This document shows, piece by piece, positions 1 to 6,526 of a stretch of 64,000 nt of DNA. The position numbers were made by a program, and so were the translations under genes. Positions within the stretch are counted from its first letter, which is position 1; the number at the start of each line of letters is the position of its first letter. The notes below the pieces were generated by a model. That model ran no database searches. It saw only the letters and a program-made list of their open reading frames with translations, and was not told the origin of the DNA. Source of the DNA: an uncultured Ruminococcus sp. (GTDB lineage: Bacteria; Bacillota; Clostridia; Oscillospirales; Ruminococcaceae); contig NZ_CALDMP010000021.1 of the NCBI RefSeq assembly GCF_937915125.1, positions 1 to 64,000 of the forward strand. Direction: 5' to 3'.

Positions 1-253
1 GGGACATTTTGTAGTATTCTTCATCTTTGTGAAATTCATTGACGTAATCAAAATCCGTCTTGCCAAGCGTCAGCATACCGATTTCTGTCAGCAGAATATC
101 ACCGTTTTTGATTTGTGGTTGGGAACGTTTCTCCGTTTTCATTCTTGCCGCTTTTTTGATTAGGTCAGACTTTGCCATTGCCTGACCTACCATGCATAAT
201 CCGCTTGGTGTGATCAGCCGTTCGTCACTTAATACCACTTCTATTTTCCGCAT
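1..253 (-). CDS. IS1380-like transposase, N-terminal part (cut by window edge)
   Basis: The frame runs leftward from an ATG at 251-253 and stays open to the window edge, so about 84 residues are seen and the catalytic part is missing. The beginning, with SGLCMVGQAMAKSDL and then GDILLTEIGMLTLGKTDFD, resembles the N-terminus of IS1380-family transposases, where a short 'G(L)..V' segment precedes a 'G..DF' segment. A GGAAGGTG ribosome site lies 10 nt upstream and a TATAAT sits at about 306-311 on the same strand. The gene faces away from a truncated recombinase at 361-987, so the right end of the element probably lies near 340. The family call is by resemblance only, because the DDE residues are outside the window. 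Confidence 0.5.
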   Translation of the reverse strand, partial: MRKIEVVLSDERLITPSGLCMVGQAMAKSDLIKKAARMKTEKRSQPQIKNGDILLTEIGMLTLGKTDFDYVNEFHKDEEYYKMS

Positions 254-360
254 TTCTTTTTTCACCTTCCGGGTGCTGTTCTCATAGCTATTCTTTTTCT
301 TTTATTATACCATATTTCTGTGGCTTTTAAAAGTAACAGGATTTCAAGTCTGCGGATTAA

Positions 361-987
361 GGCTGTAATAAAAAGAGAGTACGCAAAGAATATATAGAAG
401 ATTTGGTTGTCGAGGTCTGCCGACAGCAATTGACCAATAAGAATATCAGAAAAATTACAAAAGAGCTTATGGCAATAGCAAATACCTCCGCTGAATCTCA
501 TAGAATAGCAGAACTTAAAAAGCAGATAAAAGAGTATGAACGCAAGCACAATAATCTGCTTAATAATGTAGCGGAATGCGATATTCCAAGTGTCTGCAAA
601 TCTATTTTTGTAAAAATCGAAGAGATTGAGAATATTATAAAGAGGCTTGAAGAAAGCTTGGAAACAGAAATGAAAAACCAAGTTGTATTATCAGAACCTC
701 AGATTCGATTTTTCCTGAACTCACTCAAAAAAGGGAATACGAGTGATATAAAATATCGAAAAGCACTTATAACGTTGTTTGTAAATGCAATATATCTGTA
801 TGATGATAAAATGACAATTGTCTTCAATTCAGGCGATGAACCTGTTACTGTTGATGACCTTCTTTTGTCTGAAATTGAGGAGCATTTTCAGCAAACGGAG
901 GAGGGTTTGTTTTTGGATAAGGTTCGTCCACCAATTTGCGAGAACTGCTGCGTCAGTAAAATGATGCGGCAGTTCTTTTTGCATTAG
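361..987 (+). pseudogene. C-terminal remnant of a large serine recombinase
   Basis: The frame opens after a TAA at 358-360 and encodes CNKKRVRKEYIEDLVVEVC, which is the end of the zinc-ribbon domain of large serine recombinases. A long charged coiled coil follows (about residues 40-110), then the usual tail with FLNSLKKG and a beta-rich segment. The catalytic N-terminal resolvase domain and the first half of the recombinase domain are absent, so this is a remnant of about 208 codons where an intact protein has 500 or more. An internal TTG at 403 could start a shorter product, but it has no good ribosome site. The neighbouring IS-like transposase suggests an insertion or deletion removed the front of the gene. 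Such recombinases normally belong to integrative elements, so an element may once have sat here. Confidence 0.75.
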
Positions 988-1061
988 CGGCTAGTAACGT
1001 TCTTTGCCACCTATAGATTTTGAGGCAGAAAATGTACTAGAACAGTTCAATATCATAACAT

Positions 1062-1142
1062 AAAAATGCCGCAGGCGGCAGAATTCATGATTACGGCAGA
1101 TTGATTAGCCATCTGAATTTTGCAGCCTGCGGTAGCTTTTTA
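1062..1142. terminator. Bidirectional terminator hairpin
   Basis: The arms 1068-1087 and 1113-1133 form an imperfect inverted repeat (CCGCAGGC pairing with GCCTGCGG). A-runs at 1062-1066 and T-runs at 1137-1142 give U-tracts on both strands. It ends the leftward ABC operon and could also stop the recombinase remnant. Confidence 0.75.
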
Positions 1143-1156
1143 AAAAAGAATTGCGT

Positions 1157-1915
1157 TTATTGATAATGTGCCAGGAATTGACGTGTGCGCTCTTGTTCCG
1201 GGTGATCGAATATTTGTTCTGGAGTGCCTTCTTCCACAATATAACCGTCTGCCATAAAGATGACCCGATTGGAAATGGCTTTTGCAAAGCTCATTTCGTG
1301 AGTCACAATAACCATGGTCATATGATCTTCAGCCAAAAGCCGAATAACTTCCAGGATCTCTCCGGTCAATTCCGGGTCAAGGGCTGAAGTCGGCTCATCG
1401 AAAAAGAGAATGGATGGGGACATGGCAAGGGCACGGACAATTGCCACACGCTGCTGCTGACCGCCTGAAAGCTCACAGGGATAGGATTTCGCTTTGTTTG
1501 CCAAACCTACCTTTTCCAGAAGTTCCATGGCGGTTTTTTCAGCTTCTGCCTTGCTTTTTTTGAGAATGATTCGGGGTGCTTCTGTAATGTTCCGCAGAAC
1601 GGAATAGTGGGGGAAGAGGTTGAAATTCTGAAATACCAGACCAAAATAGTGCTGAATCTCCCGGAAATCTGCCCGCTGTGCATAGACTGGTTTCTTTCCC
1701 ATTTCCGCTGTAACGGCAGTTTTCTCCATATAGGAAATGGAACCGGCAGAAAGAGTCTCTAAAAAGGTGCAGCAGCGCAGCAATGTGGATTTTCCCGAGC
1801 CGGAAGGACCAATAATGGAGAGTACTTCACCGGGCTGTACAGAAAATGAAATATCCTTGAGCACCTGTACATCCTGAAATTGTTTTTGCAGGTGACTGAC
1901 TTCTAAATAGTTCAC
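1157..1915 (-). CDS. Polar amino-acid ABC transporter, ATP-binding protein (GlnQ-like)
   Basis: This 252-residue ATPase is the energy subunit of an amino-acid importer at the inner face of the membrane. It has a Walker A motif GPSGSGKST (about residue 36), a Q-loop in LVFQNFNLFP, the ABC signature LSGGQQQR, Walker B ILFFDEPTSALDPE and the H-loop in VTHEM, in the usual GlnQ order. An insertion of about 20 residues after the first strand pair (around VYAQRADFREIQHYF) makes it slightly longer than the 240-residue norm. It is the last gene of a three-gene leftward operon, 10 nt after the permease. The substrate cannot be read from the sequence; polar or small amino acids are the family default. 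Confidence 0.93.
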   Translation of the reverse strand: MNYLEVSHLQKQFQDVQVLKDISFSVQPGEVLSIIGPSGSGKSTLLRCCTFLETLSAGSISYMEKTAVTAEMGKKPVYAQRADFREIQHYFGLVFQNFNLFPHYSVLRNITEAPRIILKKSKAEAEKTAMELLEKVGLANKAKSYPCELSGGQQQRVAIVRALAMSPSILFFDEPTSALDPELTGEILEVIRLLAEDHMTMVIVTHEMSFAKAISNRVIFMADGYIVEEGTPEQIFDHPEQERTRQFLAHYQ

Positions 1916-1925
1916 AGGGCACCTC

Positions 1926-2579
1926 CTAAATTTTGTAGTAGCTCAGCCGTTTTTCCAGAAGCGACATGAGACCGGCAACCAGCAGATTGAAAACATAGTA
2001 GAAAATGGCTGCTGCCAGATAGGGCAGCATGGAGGTCTCCGATGCTGCAATCATGGATGTCTCTGTGAACAGCTCAATGTAGGAAATGGCGAAGGCAAGG
2101 GAAGTGTCCTTGACCAGTGTAATGGATTCGTTTGTTACTGCCGGGAGGACACGCTTGACCATCTGTGGCGTAATGATTCGCAGGAAGGTCTGAAAGCGGT
2201 TGTATCCCAGGATCTTGGCAGCTTCATGCTGTCCCACCGGAATGGATTGGATGCCGCTGCGAAAAATTTCCGCAAAATAGGCAGCATAGTTCAGAGAAAA
2301 TGCGATAATAACTGCCCAGAAACGGTAGCTTGTGGTCAGAGGCAGACCAAACACAAAATATTTGCCGAAGTAAATTACCAGAAGCTGGAGCATCAGCGGT
2401 GTGCCTCGTACCACGGAGATGTAAAACTTCATGATCCACTGAATGGGTTTCCATGCATACATTCTTGTAACGCAGATCAGAAGCCCCAAGGGCATGGAAA
2501 AGAGCAGCGTCAGCAGGAAGATCCAGATGGAACGGAGCATACTGTCACCCAGCTGGGCGACAATTTCAAAAAAAGACAT
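1926..2579 (-). CDS. Polar amino-acid ABC transporter, permease (HisM/GlnP-like)
   Basis: This 217-residue inner-membrane protein has five predicted membrane helices. The binding-protein-dependent transport signature (EAA loop) appears as EAAKILGYNRFQTFLRIITP, the surface that docks on the ATPase. Early residues RGTPLMLQL match the conserved RGTPL motif of the HisMQ/GlnP group. It lies between the binding protein (21 nt upstream) and the ATPase (10 nt downstream). With no second permease present, it presumably works as a homodimer. Confidence 0.92.
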   Translation of the reverse strand: MSFFEIVAQLGDSMLRSIWIFLLTLLFSMPLGLLICVTRMYAWKPIQWIMKFYISVVRGTPLMLQLLVIYFGKYFVFGLPLTTSYRFWAVIIAFSLNYAAYFAEIFRSGIQSIPVGQHEAAKILGYNRFQTFLRIITPQMVKRVLPAVTNESITLVKDTSLAFAISYIELFTETSMIAASETSMLPYLAAAIFYYVFNLLVAGLMSLLEKRLSYYKI

Positions 2580-2600
2580 GGCGTTTCCTTTCGTTTTGGA

Positions 2601-3398
2601 TTACTGGATAATAGAATCAGTCAGATCCCACTTTTCGGCAATCTCTGCAAATGTGCCGTCCTCACGCATTTCGTCCAGGGTTTTCTGCACTTTGTCCCGC
2701 AGTTCAGTGTTATCCTTGGCAAATCCTACGGCGTACTGTTCCGCAGAGAGAACGGTGTCCAGAATAACATAGTCGCCGTCACGGGATTCCATCTGATAGT
2801 TTGCAACGCCAATGTCCATGGCTATGGCATCTACGGCATTGGAATCCAGGTTCATGAATGCAGTGTTATAGTCGGAAACTACCACCAGTTCTTTGAAAGA
2901 ATCGGTAAGCGCCTTGTTTTCATCCTCTTCCAGAGCGTCCTCTGCGGAGGAGTCTGTCTGTACGGCAACGCCTTTTCCTGCCAGATCGTCAAAGGTTGCA
3001 ATACCGCTGTCTGCTTTTACCACAAAGACCTGAGAGTTGTCCACGTAGGGTTCAGTCCAGGCATAATCGTCCTCGCGACCGTTCATGGTGAAGCCGTTCC
3101 AGATGCAGCTGATGGTGCCAGAATTCAGTTCCATATCCTTGGCGTTCCAGTCGATAGGCTGCTTTACCAGTTCCCAGTCGTTGCGCTTGCAGACTTCCGC
3201 CGCCAGATCCAGGTCAAAGCCCACATACTCACCGTTTTCGTCCTGGTAGCCATAGGGCGGAAATGCGGCATCAAAGCCGACAATAAACTTTTCCTTGCCG
3301 CCGTTGGATTCGGATTTGCTGCCGCATCCGGCAAGAGGGAGAAGCATTGTCATGGCAGCCGCAGCTGCAAAGGTGCGTTTCATTAAAGTGGTTTTCAT
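2601..3398 (-). CDS. Polar amino-acid ABC transporter, substrate-binding lipoprotein (canonical domain order)
   Basis: This 265-residue extracellular lipoprotein has a signal peptide ending in the lipobox LAGC (Cys at about 25). The family-3 solute-binding fold is in the standard order: lobe 1 starts with GFDAAFPPYGYQDENGEYVG, lobe 2 starts near FDDLAGKGVAVQ, and the chain returns to lobe 1 with KVQKTLDEMREDGTFAEIA near the C-terminus. It is the first gene of the leftward operon and has a perfect promoter at 3451-3479. The divergent operon next door carries a binding protein of the same family whose halves are in the opposite order. Confidence 0.93.
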   Translation of the reverse strand: MKTTLMKRTFAAAAAMTMLLPLAGCGSKSESNGGKEKFIVGFDAAFPPYGYQDENGEYVGFDLDLAAEVCKRNDWELVKQPIDWNAKDMELNSGTISCIWNGFTMNGREDDYAWTEPYVDNSQVFVVKADSGIATFDDLAGKGVAVQTDSSAEDALEEDENKALTDSFKELVVVSDYNTAFMNLDSNAVDAIAMDIGVANYQMESRDGDYVILDTVLSAEQYAVGFAKDNTELRDKVQKTLDEMREDGTFAEIAEKWDLTDSIIQ

Positions 3399-3450
3399 TG
3401 TTACATTACTCCTTTTTTCATTTCGGAAATGATGGTCTCAAAACAATGTT

Positions 3451-3479
3451 ATTATAACATGGAAAAAACAATGTGTCAA
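3451..3479 (-). promoter_or_regulatory. Sigma-A promoter of the leftward ABC operon
   Basis: TTGACA (3474-3479) and TATAAT (3451-3456), both read on the minus strand and separated by 17 bp. The 372-nt gap 3399-3770 is the divergent control region of the two ABC operons and holds this promoter and the one at 3663-3691. I saw no obvious operator palindrome. Confidence 0.85.
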
Positions 3480-3662
3480 CTGCATTGAAGGGAATATGCA
3501 AATGCAGTATATTTGTCGACGAGCGATATTGTTCCGTCAAAATATATCAGAATGCTTTTTACAAATTGTTTACTGATGCAGAAGCTTTCACAATGGAAAA
3601 GAAAAAAATTTCCAGGGATTCGTATACAAATATCAAAATATTCGGAAACTCGGAAAAATGAC

Positions 3663-3691
3663 TTGCTTTTTTTCTCGATTTCGATTATAAT
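3663..3691 (+). promoter_or_regulatory. Sigma-A promoter of the rightward ABC operon
   Basis: TTGCTT (3663-3668), a 17-bp spacer, then TATAAT (3686-3691). The leader to the first start codon is about 75 nt. Confidence 0.75.
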
Positions 3692-3770
3692 AGTAGTTAA
3701 TTTGTGATCGGTTCTGCGGCGTATCTCGGGACGTTGTCTGACCGATGAGAAACAGAAAGGAAGATCTTGT

Positions 3771-4562
3771 ATGAAATGTATGAAACAGACAATGGCGATC
3801 CTGGCAGCAGGTGCAATGCTTGCTGCATCCCTGACCGGTTGCGGCACACCGGCAAATACGGTGTTCAGTGTGGACGACCTGGAGGGCAAGACCATTGGCG
3901 CACAGCTTGGTACCACAGGCTATATTTATGCAGAGAGTGAAGTGGATGGTGCTACCGTTGAACCGTACAACAAGGGTGCAGATGCGGTACAGGCATTGAA
4001 ACAGGGAAAGATCGATGCGGTGATCATTGACAGCGAACCGGCGAAGGTTTTCGTGGAGAAGAATGATACCCTGCGGATCCTGGACGATCCCTTTGTGGAA
4101 GAGGAATATGCCATTGCCTATAAGAAGGGCAATGATGAACTGGGACAGAAGCTGGACAATGCGCTGACACAGCTGAAATCTGACGGTACGCTGGATGAGA
4201 TCGTCAGCCACTGGATCGGTGACGATGCAGACCAGGTTTCCTATACACCGGATGAGAGCGTAACACGGGATCAGGGGACACTGGTTATGGCGACCAATGC
4301 GGAATTCCCGCCTTATGAGAGTATGGACGGCGATGCCATTGTGGGCATTGACGTGGATATGATGCAGGCAGTCTGCGATGTACTGGGTATGGAGCTGGAA
4401 GTGGAGAATATGGAGTTCGATTCCATTATCGCAGCGGTAGACTCCGGTAAGGCAGATGTCGGCGTGGCTGGTCTGTCTGTTACCCCTGACCGTGAAGAAA
4501 ACGTTTCCTTTACCCAAGGCTATGCAACTTCTACACAGGTGATCATTGTACGGAAAGACTAA
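3771..4562 (+). CDS. Amino-acid ABC transporter substrate-binding lipoprotein with circularly permuted lobes
   Basis: This 263-residue lipoprotein (lipobox LTGC, Cys24) belongs to the family-3 solute-binding proteins, but the two halves are swapped. Residues 32-150 match what is normally the second part: the lobe 2 start VDDLEGKTIGAQLGTTG, then EPYNKGADAVQALKQGKIDA, then the C-terminal lobe 1 return with LKSDGTLDEIVSHW. After a linker of about 20 residues (151-169), residues 170-263 match what is normally the N-terminal lobe 1: TLVMATNAEFPPYESMDG, VGIDVDMMQAV and SVTPDREENVSFT. The protein stops where the hinge into lobe 2 would normally follow. Both ligand-binding faces appear complete, so it should fold and bind. 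It heads an operon with a permease, an ATPase and an acetyltransferase. Start: ATG with GAAAGGAAG upstream. Confidence 0.9.
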   Translation: MKCMKQTMAILAAGAMLAASLTGCGTPANTVFSVDDLEGKTIGAQLGTTGYIYAESEVDGATVEPYNKGADAVQALKQGKIDAVIIDSEPAKVFVEKNDTLRILDDPFVEEEYAIAYKKGNDELGQKLDNALTQLKSDGTLDEIVSHWIGDDADQVSYTPDESVTRDQGTLVMATNAEFPPYESMDGDAIVGIDVDMMQAVCDVLGMELEVENMEFDSIIAAVDSGKADVGVAGLSVTPDREENVSFTQGYATSTQVIIVRKD

Positions 4563-4640
4563 TGGAGTACCGTACGGATCTGGCAGCGATGCATATTGTC
4601 TGCCCTGAAAATGACTGCCTAAGAAACGGAGGAATGCTGC

Positions 4641-5342
4641 ATGAATTTCTGGCAGGAATTCACGCATAAATTACAGACTACTTTTATCGAAAAAGATCGC
4701 TGGATGTATCTGCTGGATGGACTGAAAACCACGCTGATCATCACGTTTTTTGCCGTGATCCTGGGCATGGTGCTGGGATTTCTGATCGCCATTGTCCGCT
4801 CTACCCATGATAAGACGGGAAAGCTGAAGTTTCTCAATGTTCTGGCGAGAATCTACCTGACTGTGATCCGGGGTACGCCGGTGGTTGTTCAGCTTCTGAT
4901 CATTTACTTTGTCATTTTCGCCTCTGTCAACGTGGGGAAAACCTTCGTGGCGGTGCTTGCCTTTGGACTAAATTCGGCGGCATATGTGGCGGAAATTGTC
5001 CGCTCCGGTATTATGTCCATTGACAGCGGTCAGTTTGAAGCCGGAGCCAGTCTGGGACTGAATTATCCCAAAACTCTTGGGTTTATCATATTGCCTCAAG
5101 CATTCAAGAATGTGCTGCCGGCACTGGCAAATGAGTGTATCGTACTGCTGAAAGAAACTTCTGTTGCCGGATACATTGCCATAACTGATCTGACCAAGGG
5201 CGGCGATATCATCCGCAGCCAGACTTATGAGGCATTCCTGCCGCTGATCGCAGTGGCAGCCATATATCTGATCATGGTCATGATTCTGAGTTCCCTGGTG
5301 TCGAAGCTGGAAAGGAGGCTGGCGAAGAGTGATCGAGGTTAA
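4641..5342 (+). CDS. Polar amino-acid ABC transporter, permease
   Basis: This 233-residue membrane protein has five predicted helices and the RGTPVVVQL motif. The EAA-type loop (EAGASLGLNYPKTLGFIILP) marks the ATPase contact surface. It follows the permuted binding protein by 78 nt, and its last 14 nt overlap the ATPase gene, which suggests translational coupling. It is the sole permease, so a homodimer is likely. Confidence 0.92.
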   Translation: MNFWQEFTHKLQTTFIEKDRWMYLLDGLKTTLIITFFAVILGMVLGFLIAIVRSTHDKTGKLKFLNVLARIYLTVIRGTPVVVQLLIIYFVIFASVNVGKTFVAVLAFGLNSAAYVAEIVRSGIMSIDSGQFEAGASLGLNYPKTLGFIILPQAFKNVLPALANECIVLLKETSVAGYIAITDLTKGGDIIRSQTYEAFLPLIAVAAIYLIMVMILSSLVSKLERRLAKSDRG

Positions 5343-6054
5343 AGACCTGAAAAAATCCTTTTCGGATCTGCAGATCCTGAAAGGGATTTCTACCACCATT
5401 GAGAAAGGCGAAAAAGTGGTTATCATCGGCCCGTCCGGTTCCGGAAAGAGTACCTTTCTCCGCTGTCTGAATCTCCTAGAGCGTCCGACTGCCGGTCAGA
5501 TCTTCTTCGAGGGACAGGATCTGACGGCAATGTCAGAAAAGCATCTGTATGCTGTGCGGGAAAAAATGGGCATGGTGTTCCAGCACTTCCACCTGTTTCC
5601 CCATCTGACCATTCAGAAGAATATTACCCTTTCGCCGGTGAAACTGAAGCTCATGACGCAGGCAGAGGCGGATGAAAAAGCCGCTGTGCTGCTGAAAAAG
5701 GTGGGGCTTTCCGATAAGGCAAATCAGTATCCCAGCCAGCTTTCCGGCGGTCAGAAACAGCGTATTGCCATTGCACGGACGCTGGCGATGAATCCCGATG
5801 TGATACTGTTTGACGAGCCGACTTCGGCGCTTGACCCGGAAATGGTAGGCGAAGTACTGGAACTCATGCGGGAACTTGCCGCTGAAGGCATGACCATGGT
5901 CGTTGTCACTCATGAAATGGGATTTGCCAGAGAGGTGGCATCCCGTGTGATGTTCATGGATGGGGGACAGATCGTAGAGGAAAATGCACCGCAGGAATTT
6001 TTCTCCCACCCGAAAAATCCACGTCTCCAGGAATTTTTGTCCAAGGTGCTTTAA
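5329..6054 (+). CDS. Polar amino-acid ABC transporter, ATP-binding protein
   Basis: This 241-residue importer ATPase has Walker A GPSGSGKST, Q-loop VFQHFHLFPH, signature LSGGQKQR, Walker B VILFDEPTSALDPE and H-loop VVTHEMG. The start is GTG at 5329, inside the permease gene, where MIEVKDLKKSF is the expected family N-terminus. It is a paralogue of the ATPase at 1157-1915 but lacks that protein's insertion after the Walker A region. A one-base gap separates it from the acetyltransferase gene. Confidence 0.93.
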   Translation: MIEVKDLKKSFSDLQILKGISTTIEKGEKVVIIGPSGSGKSTFLRCLNLLERPTAGQIFFEGQDLTAMSEKHLYAVREKMGMVFQHFHLFPHLTIQKNITLSPVKLKLMTQAEADEKAAVLLKKVGLSDKANQYPSQLSGGQKQRIAIARTLAMNPDVILFDEPTSALDPEMVGEVLELMRELAAEGMTMVVVTHEMGFAREVASRVMFMDGGQIVEENAPQEFFSHPKNPRLQEFLSKVL

Positions 6055-6055
6055 G

Positions 6056-6487
6056 ATGACATATACGGTACGAATGTATCAGAAGCTGGAGGATGCCTGC
6101 GTTGCCATCCGCACTGCGGTTTTTGTGGAAGAACAGGGCTTTCAGCAGGAATTTGATGAAATCGATTCCAATGCATGGCATATATTGGTCTATGACGGCG
6201 AAACTGCGGCGGCAACGGGCAGATTGTATACGGATGACGGCGAGTGCTATCACATCGGACGAGTTGCAGTGCTTCCGGCATACCGTGGAAAGCAGCTGGG
6301 AAAACTTGTGGTTTCTGCACTGGAAGCGCAGGCGGCGATGTGCGGCGGCAAGGAGATCTCTCTTTCGGCACAGTGCCGTGTGGCTGGATTCTATGAGAAA
6401 CTGGGATATGCCCGGACGGAGGATCTGCATATGGACGAGTTTTGTCCCCATGTGACCATGGTGAAGCAGATCGGACAGGCTAAGTGA
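6056..6487 (+). CDS. GNAT-family N-acetyltransferase
   Basis: This 143-residue cytoplasmic protein resembles the ElaA/YjdJ branch of acetyl-CoA-dependent N-acetyltransferases. Seen features are the early RTAVFVEEQGFQQEFDEID, the acetyl-CoA pyrophosphate loop VLPAYRGKQLGK and the C-terminal FYEKLGYARTED segment. I chose the ATG one base after the ATPase stop; an upstream in-frame extension inside that gene is possible but unneeded. It is probably cotranscribed with the ABC transporter. Its substrate is unknown, and nothing in the sequence ties it to the imported compound. Confidence 0.85.
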   Translation: MTYTVRMYQKLEDACVAIRTAVFVEEQGFQQEFDEIDSNAWHILVYDGETAAATGRLYTDDGECYHIGRVAVLPAYRGKQLGKLVVSALEAQAAMCGGKEISLSAQCRVAGFYEKLGYARTEDLHMDEFCPHVTMVKQIGQAK

Positions 6488-6526
6488 ATGTCGATCTTTC
6501 GCAGACAGTTTAAGGAGGCATTATTT

